Positions 51,329 to 61,206 of a stretch of DNA of 64,000 bases are shown in pieces. Below the pieces are notes generated by a model. It was not told the DNA's origin and made no database searches. It was given only the letters and a program-made list of their open reading frames with translations. The position numbers and the translations under genes were made by a program. Origin of the DNA: Bacteroidales bacterium (GTDB lineage: Bacteria > Bacteroidota > Bacteroidia > Bacteroidales > P3). Each line of letters begins with the position of its first letter. Within the stretch, counting starts at the first letter, position 1. The stretch spans positions 124,001 through 188,000 of the forward strand of contig JAFVCE010000003.1 in assembly GCA_017479385.1 (NCBI GenBank), written 5' to 3'.

Positions 51329-53188
51329 TTATTTGTCTTTTTTCCAGGGTAGGGTGAGGTTGGGTAGCTCTACCGAGCGGAAGGCGCTGAGGAAGGGGTT
51401 GGTGGGGGCTTGCTCGTGGCCGTAGATGTCGTTGATGAGTTCTTTGTATTTTTTGAGCAGCTGGTTGCGGCGCAGTTTGAGGGTGGGTGAGAGGAGGCCG
51501 TTGTTGGTGCTCCATTCGTCGGTTACGAGGCGGAATTGTTTGATTTGTTCGTGTGCGGCGAGTTCTTTGTTGATGGTTTCGATGATGGCTTTGTATTTGG
51601 TTTTGACCTCGGCCATGGTGATGAGCTGGGCGTTGTCGCGATAGTGCAGTTTGTGTTTCAGTGCCCAGAAGTGGAGGGTGTTGAAGTTGGGCAGGATGAT
51701 AGCGGCGGCATATTTTTCGTTGGCGCCGATGACCATGACTTGTTCGATGTATTCGCTTTCGCGCAGGCGGTTTTCGAGCAGTTGTGGGGCCACGTATTTG
51801 CCGGCCGAGAGTTTGAAGATGTCTTTTTTGCGGTCGGTTATTTTTAGGTATTTGCCGCTCATGACGCCCACGTCGCCGGTGTGGAACCAGCCGTCGGGGT
51901 CGATAACCTGGGCGGTGTATTCGGGGTCTTTGTAGTAGCCGAGCATGACGTGTGGGCCGCGGGTGAGGATTTCGCCGTCGTCGGCAAACGATACCTCGAC
52001 GCCGCTCAGTATTGGTCCCACGGTGCCAATTTTGACGTTGCCGTGGGCGGGGTCGTTTACGGCTATGACGGGCGAGGTCTCGCTCAGGCCGTAGCCTTCG
52101 TAGATGTTTATGCCGGCTGCGGCAAAGAGTTTTATCATTCGCGGCTGGATGGAACTCGAGCCGGTGATGACGGTCATGCGGTTGCCGCCGAAGCGCTCGC
52201 GCCATTTGCTGTAGACCATCTTGTCGAAGAAGGTCTGTTTTATTTGGTACCAGAGCGAGACGCGTTTGAGCAGTGTGTAGTCGTAGCGGTAGCCGTGGCG
52301 GAAGGCGCTTTCGTATATCGTTTTGCGCACACCGGTGAAGTCTTTGCCGGCGGCGTAGAGTTTGTCGAAGAACATCTCTATCACGCGTGGCACGGCGCAG
52401 AAGCCGCTGGCTTTGATTTCGGCCAGGTTCTGGGCTATGGTGCCGAGGCTTTCGGCATAGTAGATGCTTATGCCTTTGTATTGGTAGTGGTAGTTCATCG
52501 AGCGCTCGTAGGCGTGGTTCAGTGGGAGGAAGGAGAGTATGCGCTCGTCCGACGTTTGGGGGTTGACCTCGGCGTGGGCTGTGAAGTTAGAAACCATGTT
52601 GCGGTGGCTGAGCATGACGCCTTTGGGGTCGCCGGTGGTGCCCGAGGTGTAGATGAGTGTAAACCAGTCGTCGGGCTTGATGGTCTCTTTGCGGTGTTCG
52701 ATTTCGCCCATCCATTTCTCGCGCGAGGCGATGCCGGCTTTGAGTATTTCGAGCATGCGGTGCTCGCCGTCGATGTTGGCCAGGGTGTAGATTTCGGGCT
52801 GGTTGGTGGTTTGTTCGAGGGCAGGACGTATGCGGCGCAGCAGCAGGTTGTTGCTCACAAATATGGCGCGGGCCTCGCTGTGGTCTATAATGTGGCGGTA
52901 GTTTTCGGTGCTCAGGGTGGGGTAGACTGGCACGTGGATTATGCCACACATGGCGAGGGCCATGTCTATAAAGTTCCATTCGGGGCAATTGGGCGAGATG
53001 GTTATAATTTTGTCGCCCGGTTCGAAGCCACTTTCGCACAAACCGTAGGCCATGTAGTGGGCATACTTGTAGTAGTCGTGCGAGCTGTATTTAACCCATT
53101 CGCCACCCACTTTGCCGGCAAGTATGTCGTTTTTGGGGTAACGTGTTACGAGGTGGTCGAGCAGGTCGAAGGTGCGTGTTATTGCCAT
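51329..53188 (-). CDS. Long-chain fatty acid-CoA ligase (AMP-forming)
   Basis: A 619-residue acyl-adenylating enzyme. The ATP-binding motif YTSGTTGDPKGVMLSH lies near residue 190, the YEGYGLSETSPV motif near 395, and the C-terminal hinge ITDRKKDIFKLSAGKYVAP near 465. It activates fatty acids as CoA or related thioesters for lipid synthesis or breakdown. It follows the nitroreductase gene by 51 bp. Confidence 0.95.
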   Translation of the reverse strand: MAITRTFDLLDHLVTRYPKNDILAGKVGGEWVKYSSHDYYKYAHYMAYGLCESGFEPGDKIITISPNCPEWNFIDMALAMCGIIHVPVYPTLSTENYRHIIDHSEARAIFVSNNLLLRRIRPALEQTTNQPEIYTLANIDGEHRMLEILKAGIASREKWMGEIEHRKETIKPDDWFTLIYTSGTTGDPKGVMLSHRNMVSNFTAHAEVNPQTSDERILSFLPLNHAYERSMNYHYQYKGISIYYAESLGTIAQNLAEIKASGFCAVPRVIEMFFDKLYAAGKDFTGVRKTIYESAFRHGYRYDYTLLKRVSLWYQIKQTFFDKMVYSKWRERFGGNRMTVITGSSSIQPRMIKLFAAAGINIYEGYGLSETSPVIAVNDPAHGNVKIGTVGPILSGVEVSFADDGEILTRGPHVMLGYYKDPEYTAQVIDPDGWFHTGDVGVMSGKYLKITDRKKDIFKLSAGKYVAPQLLENRLRESEYIEQVMVIGANEKYAAAIILPNFNTLHFWALKHKLHYRDNAQLITMAEVKTKYKAIIETINKELAAHEQIKQFRLVTDEWSTNNGLLSPTLKLRRNQLLKKYKELINDIYGHEQAPTNPFLSAFRSVELPNLTLPWKKDK

Positions 53189-53239
53189 TGTTGTTGTTGC
53201 TTAAATATTATAATGTGTTAATGGGGTTTGTAGTGTGTG

Positions 53240-53995
53240 CTAAGCGTCGTGGCGGTTCCAGCGCGAGTCGATAAACTTTTGCAGGCTCTGGCTTATGGCC
53301 AGGTTGTCGGCCAGTGGGTAGCGCAGTTTGGTAAAAATTTCGGCCAAGTTGCGGGTGCCGTTTTGGCGCACCATCTCTTGGTTGAATGGGAACTCTTCGC
53401 GCACGCGGTGTGTGCGCTCGATGTCGCTATCGGTGTAGTCGTGATAGGTCTCGTAGTGCACAGTGCCATCCAGCCCGAGGCGTTCGCTCATGCGGCCCTC
53501 CTCGGCGGGGTAGCCCAAGGCCATGGTAATGACCGGCATCACCCCTTCGGGGCAGTGCAGCAGGTTGGCAATGGCCTCGGTGTTGTAGAGCACAGTGCCC
53601 AAAAAGCAGAGGCCCAGGCCGGCCGATTCGGCTGCTACGGCAATGTTCTGGGCGCAGAGCGAGGCGTCTACCGTGGCCGAAAGCAGCCAAAGCAGGTTCG
53701 AGTAAGGCTCGTCGCAGCCGCTCTGGCGGCACCAGTGGTGATAGCGGTTAACGTCGGCACACACGGTGAGCACCACCGGAGCGGTGTTGCATTGGCCGAA
53801 GTGCAGCTTCAGAAGCTCCGAGCGCAGCGGCTCCTCGCGGGTAACTATCACGCTGTATACCTGCATATTGCCAGTGTTCGAGGCTCGCATACCGCAGGTC
53901 AGAATCTCGTCCAGCAGCGGCTGGGCTATGTCGCGCTGCTCGAACTTCCTAATCGAGCGGTGATTACAGAGCAGACTTGTCGTATCGTTAGTCAT
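53240..53995 (-). CDS. Nitroreductase family flavoprotein
   Basis: A 251-residue FMN enzyme of the NfsA/FRP-like group: the N-terminal NHRSIRKFEQRDI binds FMN phosphate, then MRASNTGNMQVYSVIV, and later ESAGLGLCFLGTVLYN. The natural substrate is unknown; such enzymes reduce quinones, flavins or nitro compounds with NAD(P)H. The start at 53995 is set by the family N-terminus and the promoter at 54029; residues further upstream are non-coding. It diverges from trkA. Confidence 0.92.
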   Translation of the reverse strand: MTNDTTSLLCNHRSIRKFEQRDIAQPLLDEILTCGMRASNTGNMQVYSVIVTREEPLRSELLKLHFGQCNTAPVVLTVCADVNRYHHWCRQSGCDEPYSNLLWLLSATVDASLCAQNIAVAAESAGLGLCFLGTVLYNTEAIANLLHCPEGVMPVITMALGYPAEEGRMSERLGLDGTVHYETYHDYTDSDIERTHRVREEFPFNQEMVRQNGTRNLAEIFTKLRYPLADNLAISQSLQKFIDSRWNRHDA

Positions 53996-54028
53996 TTTGC
54001 GTTGTCGGTTTCTATTCCTAATAAAATG

Positions 54029-54036
54029 CAAAAATA
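54029..54036 (-). promoter_or_regulatory. Bacteroidetes -7 element for nitroreductase-fadD
   Basis: TATTTTTG on the minus strand, 34 bp before the nitroreductase start. Confidence 0.65.
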
Positions 54037-54090
54037 CAACTTTTTCTGATACTGATGAAAAAAATATTTCTCTCGACCAAAAATAATGTG

Positions 54091-54098
54091 TAATTTTG
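54091..54098 (+). promoter_or_regulatory. Bacteroidetes -7 element for the trk operon
   Basis: TAATTTTG, 37 bp before the trkA start at 54135. A five-codon frame (54121-54138, MKGKR) lies between and its stop overlaps the trkA start as ATGA, so it could couple translation. Confidence 0.65.
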
Positions 54099-54134
54099 CA
54101 GCCGTTTTTTTTTGAAAAAAATGAAAGGAAAGAG

Positions 54135-55475
54135 ATGAATATCATCATAGCCGGCGACGGCGAGGTGGGTTTCTACCTGGCCAAATCGCTCACCGAACTC
54201 GACAACAACATCACGGTCGTCGACCCCCATTCCGAGCTCCTCAAGCAGCTCGAGAGCGAGACCGACCTGCTCACCATAGCCGGCGACTCGACCTCGCCCC
54301 GAGTGCTGCAAGACGCTGGCACGGCCGGCTGCGACCTCTTCCTCGCTGTGCTCCACGACGAGCCCATCAACCTCGTCACCGCCATCCTTGCCAAAAAGCT
54401 CGGCGCCAAGCGCACAGTGGCCCGCATAACCAACGCCGAACTGCTCTCGCCCAAACATCGCGATACCTTTCGCGACCTCGGGGTCGACGAGATGGTTTGC
54501 CCCGAGCGCATAGCCGCCAAAGAAATCACCAACCTGCTCAACAACACCATGGCTACCGAGTTTTTCGACTTCAGCGGTGGCCTGCTCACCATGTATCTTA
54601 TTCGCCTCGAGGCCGATTCGCCCGTCATTTCGCGCAGCGTCCGCGAACTGACTCAGACCTATGCCGACCTGCAGGTGCGCATAGTGGCCATCCTCCGCAA
54701 CGGCGAGACCATCATTCCCCACTCCGACACCGTTTTCCAGCAAGGCGATTTGGCCTACATCATCGGCCGCGCCAATCAACTCGACATCATCAAGCAGGTG
54801 GCCGGCAAGCACGATGTGAGCATTCGCAACGTGATGATTGCCGGTGGGGGGCGCATTGGTCGCCATGCCGCTACCGCCATCGAGGGCAAAGTGCGAACCA
54901 CCCTCATCGAGCAAGACCGCCAGCGGTGTGTAGAACTCAGTTCGGTGCTCGACAAAACGCTCATCATCAACGGCGACGCTACCAACATCGAACTCCTCAA
55001 AGAAGAGGGCCTGCAGCGCACCGACGCCTTTATAGCCGTCACCGACTCGTCCGAAACCAACGTCCTAACCTGTCTCCACGCCAAACGCCTCGGGGTTCAG
55101 CGCACCATTGCTCTGGTCGAGAACACGGGCTTTATCACCATTTCGCAAGACATTGGTATCGACACCATTATCAATAAAAAACTCATCACCGCCAGCTATA
55201 TAGCCCGCTTCATCGTCAAAGGGACGGCCGTGAGCAGCAAATGGCTCAGTGGCACCAACGCCGAGGTCATCGAGTTCAGTGTAGGTCGATGGTCGCCAGC
55301 CACGCGCAGACCCATTGGCGAGCTCGAAATGCCGAATGGTTCGACCATTGGCGGCATAATTCGTGGTCGCGAAACCATGCTTCCTTCCAAAGACCTCCAG
55401 CTCCGTGCCAAAGACAAGGTGGTGGTCTTCACCCTGCCTTCGGTAATGGACAAGGCGGCTCGTATTTTTAGTTAA
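54135..55475 (+). CDS. trkA: Trk potassium uptake regulator TrkA
   Basis: A 446-residue cytoplasmic NAD-binding regulator with two RCK modules. Each starts with a Rossmann motif (GDGEVGFYLA near 6-15; GGGRIGRHAA near 237-246) and ends in a TrkA-C domain. It binds the TrkH channel and gates potassium uptake. It is followed after 11 bp by two trkH genes. Confidence 0.95.
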   Translation: MNIIIAGDGEVGFYLAKSLTELDNNITVVDPHSELLKQLESETDLLTIAGDSTSPRVLQDAGTAGCDLFLAVLHDEPINLVTAILAKKLGAKRTVARITNAELLSPKHRDTFRDLGVDEMVCPERIAAKEITNLLNNTMATEFFDFSGGLLTMYLIRLEADSPVISRSVRELTQTYADLQVRIVAILRNGETIIPHSDTVFQQGDLAYIIGRANQLDIIKQVAGKHDVSIRNVMIAGGGRIGRHAATAIEGKVRTTLIEQDRQRCVELSSVLDKTLIINGDATNIELLKEEGLQRTDAFIAVTDSSETNVLTCLHAKRLGVQRTIALVENTGFITISQDIGIDTIINKKLITASYIARFIVKGTAVSSKWLSGTNAEVIEFSVGRWSPATRRPIGELEMPNGSTIGGIIRGRETMLPSKDLQLRAKDKVVVFTLPSVMDKAARIFS

Positions 55476-55486
55476 AAACCGGCCCA

Positions 55487-56962
55487 ATGCGCACCGCCGT
55501 CAACCATAGGTTCAACTTCGCGATAGTGTCGCGCCTGAGCGGTCAACTCCTCATAGTGCTGGCCGCAATATTGGCGTCGCTATTGGCGCTGTCGTTATGG
55601 GCAGACGACGGGGCTGCAATGGCTTTTGCCTTTTCGGCTGCCGTTGTGGCTGTTGTTGGCTCGTTGTTGCGTTTCGGTTTTGGCCGCCATGCAGCCACCG
55701 AGTTGCGAGGACGCGAAAGCTTTTGGATGACCAGCGTAGTGTGGCTCTTGGCCATGTTGTGCGGCTCGTTGCCATATATGTTTTATGGCGCAGAGGGCTT
55801 TACCAACGCTTTGTTCGAGTCGGTGAGCGGCTTCACCACCACTGGCTCGTCGGTAATTGCGCGACCCGAGCAGTTGCCACCAAGTTTGCAACTTTGGCGC
55901 TGTGCTACGCAGTGGCTCGGAGGGTTGGGCTTGGTGCTGCTCATTGTGGCCATCAATCCGAGGCTCGCCTCTGGGTCGTTGCAACTCTACGACGCCGAAT
56001 TTTCGGGCACACAGCAGCGCAAGCTTCATCCGCATATAGCTGTGAGTGTGAGCCGAATGTGGCGTATCTATGCCGCTGTCACGGTGGCAATGGTGGTGGC
56101 TTTGCGACTCGGGGGCGAGAGCTTGTTCCAATCGGTTTGTCTTGCCATGAGCACGGTTTCGACGGGCGGCTTCTTGACTTCGAGCAGTGGCCTCGCCGGT
56201 GCCAACGCATCTACTATGACTATAGTCATAGTATTCATGTTTCTCAGCGGGGTGAACGTGGCAATGATTTACAACTTTGTTACGTTCAAGTGGCGTCGCT
56301 TTTGGCACAACGAGGAATTGCTGGTCTACACCATGCTATTTGTCGTGGCCACGGCACTTTGCACCACCGCCTTTGTGGCCGACGGCAACACCCTCGAGGA
56401 CTCGGCGCGGTTTTCGGTCTTCCATGTGGCGTCTACAGTCTCGACGTGCGGCTTCTTCATCGCGCGCCCAGCCCACTGGTCATTCCTCGTCAGTGTGGTG
56501 ACCTTCCTGCTAATGTTTATCGGAGCTTCGTCGGGCTCGACTGGCGGCGGACTGAAAATAAGGCGCTTGCTAACGTTGGTCAAATATATGCGTAACTACG
56601 TTACGCGTATGATTCACCCCAACGTTGTGTTCAGCATAAAGATTGACCACGAAACGGTTCCGGCCGAGTATGTGAACAAGATTTTTGCCTTTGCGTTTCT
56701 CTACATCAGCTTCGTCATCGGTGGTGGCTTTGTGCTCACCCTTTGTGGTAGCAATATCCCCGAAGCCCTCAGTATGGCTGCTGCCAATATGGCCAACCTC
56801 GGCCCGTCGCCGCTCATGGACGCAGCTGGCTCTATGCCAGTCTACTCTGTGCTCCCCTTGCCTGCCAAGCTTACCCTGATGGTGCTTATGCTTGCTGGGC
56901 GACTCGAAATATTTGCCCTTCTTGCTATTTTTTCGCCAGCCTATAACATCTTCCGCCGATGA
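55487..56962 (+). CDS. trkH: Trk potassium channel subunit TrkH, first copy
   Basis: A 491-residue membrane protein with the four pore-loop repeats of the Trk/Ktr/HKT superfamily. The filter segments are SGFTTTGSS, VSTGGFLT, VSTCGFFI and NLGPS, each with the key glycine. It is coupled to the second copy by a 4-bp overlap and is probably gated by TrkA. Confidence 0.93.
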   Translation: MRTAVNHRFNFAIVSRLSGQLLIVLAAILASLLALSLWADDGAAMAFAFSAAVVAVVGSLLRFGFGRHAATELRGRESFWMTSVVWLLAMLCGSLPYMFYGAEGFTNALFESVSGFTTTGSSVIARPEQLPPSLQLWRCATQWLGGLGLVLLIVAINPRLASGSLQLYDAEFSGTQQRKLHPHIAVSVSRMWRIYAAVTVAMVVALRLGGESLFQSVCLAMSTVSTGGFLTSSSGLAGANASTMTIVIVFMFLSGVNVAMIYNFVTFKWRRFWHNEELLVYTMLFVVATALCTTAFVADGNTLEDSARFSVFHVASTVSTCGFFIARPAHWSFLVSVVTFLLMFIGASSGSTGGGLKIRRLLTLVKYMRNYVTRMIHPNVVFSIKIDHETVPAEYVNKIFAFAFLYISFVIGGGFVLTLCGSNIPEALSMAAANMANLGPSPLMDAAGSMPVYSVLPLPAKLTLMVLMLAGRLEIFALLAIFSPAYNIFRR

Positions 56963-58416
56963 GAAAAGAGTCGTTCAAAGCCATTCTTCATTTCGTCGGC
57001 CGAATGCTCATGGCCGAAGGAGCCTTAATGCTGCTCTGCCTCGTGCCAGCGCTGCATTTTGGCGACGGCACAGCCCTACCGGTGACAGCAGCGGGCGGCT
57101 TCACGTTGACGGTTGGAGCCTTTGTGGCACTTACTTTTAGAGACTGTCGAACCATCGACGACCGCCGAATGTCGTACCTCTTAGTGACGATGTTGTGGGT
57201 AACGATGTCGCTTTTCGGTACCCTGCCGTTGATAGCCACCGGTGCAACGCTGCGGTTCTCGGATGCCTTTTTCGAATCAATGTCGGGCGTGACCTCGACG
57301 GGGGCCACAATCTTCGGCTCGGTCGAGGTGTTGCCATCGTCGGTGCTGCTGTGGCGAAGTATGTCGCAGTGGTTTGGGGGCTTCGGTATCATACTTATTG
57401 TGGTGGCGTTGAGTCCGTCGCTGGGCATAAATCGCTACAGCCTCTACACGGCCGAGGCTTCGGGTGCCGACAACACTGGCAAGACGGCTACCTCGACCAC
57501 CGTAACAGTGCGCCGTATGTTGGTCGTATATGTGGTTTTGACGCTGGTTTTCATTGCAGCCCTCATGTTGTCGGGACTGCATTTTTGGGACGCGGTGAAC
57601 GTAACTTTTGCCAACATCTCGTCGGGCGGTTTCTCTATTTACGACAATAGTTTGGCGGCGCTGACCAACGTTCAGCAGTATATAGTGGCGTTGGCCATGC
57701 TGCTTAGCGGCGTGAACTTCACGTTGCTTTACCTCTTTTTCACCTTCAGGTGGGGCCGGATTGGGCACAAGCTCGACCAGTTTGCATTCTACATAACGCT
57801 GTGTGTGTGTGCTGTGGCGTTCGTTACGTGGGCTCTTCACAGTCGTATGCAGCTGCCTTTTAGCGACGCATTGCGTATGGCAACGGTGCAGAGTGTGAGC
57901 GTGCTTTCGACCACAGGCTCGCTCGTGGCCGACACAGCGCAGTGGTGGCTACCGGTGACCTATCTGTTTGTTGTTCTGGCACTTTGTGGCGGAATGGCGG
58001 GCTCGACCAGCGGTGGCCTCAAGGTTATGCGCGTGCTTATCTTGCTGCGCAACGTCAAGGCTGTGTTGCGCAGTCGGCTCCACCCAGCGGCGGTAGACCC
58101 CGTGCGCCTCAATGGCAAACCGGTACTGCCCCACATTGTGACTAACGTCATGGTCGTATTTTTTGTTTATGTGTTCACAATAATTTTTACCGTTTTGGCG
58201 TTAATGTTGTGTGGAATCAACGCCACCGAGTCGATAGGGGCCACGGTGGGCTGCATAACTGGCTACGGCCCAGGATTGGGGCTTTCGGGTGGATTCGGGT
58301 GCTACGAAGCCTTCACACCGGCAGCCAAGTGGGTCTGCTCGTTCGCAATGTTGCTCGGCCGACTGGAGTGCTTGACCGTTTTGGTGCTGCTGGCACCACG
58401 TTTTTGGCGACGCTAA
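56959..58416 (+). CDS. Trk potassium channel subunit TrkH, second copy
   Basis: A 485-residue paralogue of the preceding protein. Its filter segments are SGVTSTGAT, ISSGGFSI, LSTTGSL and GYGPG; all four keep a glycine. The two copies differ widely in sequence, so the duplication is not recent. They may form a heterodimer, as TrkH channels are dimers. It ends the trk operon. Confidence 0.92.
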   Translation: MRKESFKAILHFVGRMLMAEGALMLLCLVPALHFGDGTALPVTAAGGFTLTVGAFVALTFRDCRTIDDRRMSYLLVTMLWVTMSLFGTLPLIATGATLRFSDAFFESMSGVTSTGATIFGSVEVLPSSVLLWRSMSQWFGGFGIILIVVALSPSLGINRYSLYTAEASGADNTGKTATSTTVTVRRMLVVYVVLTLVFIAALMLSGLHFWDAVNVTFANISSGGFSIYDNSLAALTNVQQYIVALAMLLSGVNFTLLYLFFTFRWGRIGHKLDQFAFYITLCVCAVAFVTWALHSRMQLPFSDALRMATVQSVSVLSTTGSLVADTAQWWLPVTYLFVVLALCGGMAGSTSGGLKVMRVLILLRNVKAVLRSRLHPAAVDPVRLNGKPVLPHIVTNVMVVFFVYVFTIIFTVLALMLCGINATESIGATVGCITGYGPGLGLSGGFGCYEAFTPAAKWVCSFAMLLGRLECLTVLVLLAPRFWRR

Positions 58417-58493
58417 CTTGCGTAAAATCAGTAGGTAAGTGGTGCGCGGCGAAAAAAAATGGCGCTTTATTACATATAATCGCAAAAAAATCA

Positions 58494-58501
58494 GTAACTT
58501 T
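58494..58501 (+). promoter_or_regulatory. Bacteroidetes -7 element for ftsE
   Basis: TAACTTTG, 27 bp before the ftsE start at 58528. Confidence 0.65.
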
Positions 58502-58527
58502 GCAGGCTGAAAAGTAGCTACGCATAA

Positions 58528-59205
58528 ATGGAACAGAGCCACATAATCAACCTGCGGGACGTCACCATCTGCCATGCCGACGGCCCATTGCTCACCGAGG
58601 TCAACCTCACGGTCGATAGCGGCGAGTTTGTTTATCTCATTGGCAAAAGCGGCGCGGGCAAAACCTCGCTCCTGCGCAGCCTCTACGCCGACCAAGCCAT
58701 CGAGAGTGGCGAAGCCGAGGTGTGCGGCATGGACCTCATGCGCCTGCGTCGCCGCCAAGTGCCTCAGTTGCGCCGTAAGATTGGTATCGTGTTCCAAAAC
58801 TTTCGTCTGCTCGACGACCGCAACGTGCGCGGAAATCTCGAGTTCGTGTTGCGCGTTACCGGATGGCGCAAACGCAAAGAGATTGACGAGCGCGTGGCAC
58901 AAACCCTTCAGGCTGTGGGCATTGCCGACAAGGCCGAGTCGCCAATCCACCGCCTCTCCGAGGGCGAGCAGCAGCGCGTGGGCATTGCCCGTGCCCTGAT
59001 TAACAACCCCGACCTAATCGTGGCCGACGAGCCCACCGGCAACCTCGACCCCGTTACCTCTACCGAAATTATGCAACTCTTGGTCAACATCAACCAGGAG
59101 CGCCACACCACCATGCTCATAGCCTCGCACGACTTTATGATGATTGACAAGTTCCAATCGCGAATGCTTGTGTGCGAAAACGGCACCATCGTCGAACCAC
59201 AATAA
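58528..59205 (+). CDS. ftsE: Cell-division ABC transporter ATPase FtsE
   Basis: A 225-residue ABC ATPase with Walker [11 protein letters not shown] (near 38-47), Q-loop FQNFRLLDD, signature [15 protein letters not shown] and Walker [11 protein letters not shown]. The FQNFRLL stretch is typical of FtsE, which with FtsX links the division ring to peptidoglycan hydrolases. No ftsX gene lies beside it. The OmpA gene follows after 20 bp. Confidence 0.9.
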   Translation: MEQSHIINLRDVTICHADGPLLTEVNLTVDSGEFVYLIGKSGAGKTSLLRSLYADQAIESGEAEVCGMDLMRLRRRQVPQLRRKIGIVFQNFRLLDDRNVRGNLEFVLRVTGWRKRKEIDERVAQTLQAVGIADKAESPIHRLSEGEQQRVGIARALINNPDLIVADEPTGNLDPVTSTEIMQLLVNINQERHTTMLIASHDFMMIDKFQSRMLVCENGTIVEPQ

Positions 59206-59225
59206 ACCAAACATAGACCGCAACA

Positions 59226-60173
59226 ATGAAACGCCGACTCATAACCACCCTCGTCGCTGCCCTGCTCGTAGTGGCAGCCAACAGCGCTTTGGCTCAAAAC
59301 AACAAGACTTCGGGCGGCAAAAAGAAAGAGGCCTCGCCCTACGTCGAAGGCCGCCAAAAGGTGCGCCAAACCGATTTCGACACCATCTGGAAGTTTACCA
59401 ACTTCGCTGCCAAAGGTGTGCACCTCTACTACGTGCCGTTCGACTATACTGCCATGCCATACATCACCGGCCAGAAACGGCCCGACTGGGGCACCATGCA
59501 GCCAGCCGTCAACTACCTGACCAAGGTTAGCCGCGCGCCAATGCTGATGTGTGCCGTATTTGCCATCAACCCAGCCATTACCGACCCTGAGGAGCGCGAA
59601 ACCCTCGTGGCCGAGGCCCGCGGCGAAGCCATACAGGCCATCAACGCCTTCGACGCTTGGAAAACCGACCGCGAAATGCACAACAAGGTCAAGTACCAGA
59701 TTGCCGAGGTCGACTATCGCTACTGGCGCGGCGCCGCCTACTTCAACGAGCCCGCACCCGATGATGCCATTATCCACGTCGGTATGCTGCTCTATTTTGG
59801 CACCAAGAAGGTGAACCTCTTCCCCGACCCCTCTGAGGGCGCCAAGACCTTTGCCGACATCAAGTTCTTTCCCAACGACGCCACTATTGCCGACTCGTGG
59901 TTCTCTCACATCGACTCGCTGGCCGTATACCTCAAAAACAACGACCGCCGCGACGTTCTCATTGTTGGCTACGCCGACAACAGTGGCACCGAGGCCTACA
60001 ACCTGGGCTTGTCGCGCCAGCGCGCCGTCGAGGTGAAGAAGGCCCTACTTGCTCGCGGTATCGACGAGGTCCGAATCGAGGTGCAGGCTCGCGGCTCAGA
60101 AGAGCCACTGGGCGACAACGATACCTACGAGGGGCGCATTGCCAACAACCGCGTGGCTATCAAGATTCAGTAA
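59226..60173 (+). CDS. OmpA-family peptidoglycan-binding protein
   Basis: A 315-residue exported protein with a signal peptide (ending near LAQ at 24), a middle region without known motif (about 40-200) and a C-terminal OmpA domain with [33 protein letters not shown] near 252-284. It probably anchors to peptidoglycan. It is cotranscribed with ftsE and an acyltransferase gene, which suggests a role near division, though this is only inferred. Confidence 0.9.
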   Translation: MKRRLITTLVAALLVVAANSALAQNNKTSGGKKKEASPYVEGRQKVRQTDFDTIWKFTNFAAKGVHLYYVPFDYTAMPYITGQKRPDWGTMQPAVNYLTKVSRAPMLMCAVFAINPAITDPEERETLVAEARGEAIQAINAFDAWKTDREMHNKVKYQIAEVDYRYWRGAAYFNEPAPDDAIIHVGMLLYFGTKKVNLFPDPSEGAKTFADIKFFPNDATIADSWFSHIDSLAVYLKNNDRRDVLIVGYADNSGTEAYNLGLSRQRAVEVKKALLARGIDEVRIEVQARGSEEPLGDNDTYEGRIANNRVAIKIQ

Positions 60174-60191
60174 CCACAAACACCCACCACC

Positions 60192-61118
60192 ATGACCGCC
60201 ACGGAGCGCTACCGCCAACTCTGCAGCGCCGAGGGCGCAAGGGTGCCACTCTTCCAGCAGGCGTGGTGGATGGACGCCGTGTGCCACGGCAAGCGGTGGG
60301 ATGTGCTGCTCGAGCCCGACGCAGACAACCCCTCGGCCATTGTGGCCGCTTGGCCCTACCTCGTGGGGCAACGCCTGGGGCTGCGCTATGTGGTTCAGCC
60401 ACAGCTCACCCAGTTCTCGGGTCCCTGGTTCCGTTCGGCCGATGCCGAAAGCCAACGAGCCGCCGCGCAGGCCCTCATAGAGCGTATTGCAGGGCTCAAG
60501 GCCATCTATTTCGACCAAAATCTTTCTCCCGAGGTCGCCGACTGGCTGCCCTACCACTGGGCTGGCTATCGCCAAACCACCCGCTATACCTATCGTTTCG
60601 ACGATATTGCCGACCCCGAAGCTCTCTTTGAGCGCTTCCACCCCTCGCAGCGCCAGCGCGCCATTGCCAGCGCCAACCGCCAGCTGAAGGTAGACGAAAC
60701 TCTGTCGCCCGCCGAGTTTGCAGCCTTCCATACCAATAGTTTCGCCGCCCGTGGCCAGCGCGACCTGCTGCCGGCCTCGCTCATAGAGCGCGTGGCTGCA
60801 GCCGCCCACAGCCGCAATCAGGGGCTCACTCTCGCTGCTCGCACCGCCGAGGGCCGCTTGGTGGGCGCACTCTTCACTCCCTACGACGAGCGAGTGGCCT
60901 ACGCCCTGCTCATGCCACTCGCTCCCGACGCACCGCGAGGCACCATGCCGCTGCTTGTTTGGGAGGCCCTGAAAAGGCTTGCCTCGCGCTGCCGCGCCTT
61001 CGATTTCGAAGGCAGCATGGACCGCGGTATCGAGCACTCCTACCGCCTCTATGGTGCTCGCCAGGTGCCCTACCACCGCATCTACAAGGCTCCGCGGTTA
61101 CTCTATGGTCTGGTTTGA
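60192..61118 (+). CDS. GNAT-fold (FemAB/BioF2-like) acyltransferase
   Basis: A 308-residue protein with two tandem GNAT-like halves. The first starts PLFQQAWWMDAV and the second has PRGTMPLLVWEALKRLASRCRAFDFEGSMDRGIEHSYRLYGA, typical of the FemAB/BioF2-like family that transfers amino-acyl or acyl groups. The acceptor is unknown. It is the last gene of the ftsE operon. Confidence 0.85.
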   Translation: MTATERYRQLCSAEGARVPLFQQAWWMDAVCHGKRWDVLLEPDADNPSAIVAAWPYLVGQRLGLRYVVQPQLTQFSGPWFRSADAESQRAAAQALIERIAGLKAIYFDQNLSPEVADWLPYHWAGYRQTTRYTYRFDDIADPEALFERFHPSQRQRAIASANRQLKVDETLSPAEFAAFHTNSFAARGQRDLLPASLIERVAAAAHSRNQGLTLAARTAEGRLVGALFTPYDERVAYALLMPLAPDAPRGTMPLLVWEALKRLASRCRAFDFEGSMDRGIEHSYRLYGARQVPYHRIYKAPRLLYGLV

Positions 61119-61155
61119 GTGGCCCATTTATCGATATCGGACCGAAAAATCGTTG

Positions 61156-61163
61156 TAATTTTG
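61156..61163 (+). promoter_or_regulatory. Orphan promoter-like element ahead of an 11-bp array
   Basis: TAATTTTG lies 38 bp after the acyltransferase stop. No plus-strand gene follows; the next 170 bp hold an 11-bp array and the opposing gene's terminator. It may be a chance match or drive a short RNA. Confidence 0.3.
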
Positions 61164-61206
61164 TGCTGCCGAGGTCGGCCTAAATAGGGTAAAAATCGTT
61201 GCACTA

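Noticed and set aside
51881..53221. 446-codon open frame on the plus strand.
   Set aside because: It is a shadow of the acyl-CoA ligase gene on the minus strand, with no family features.
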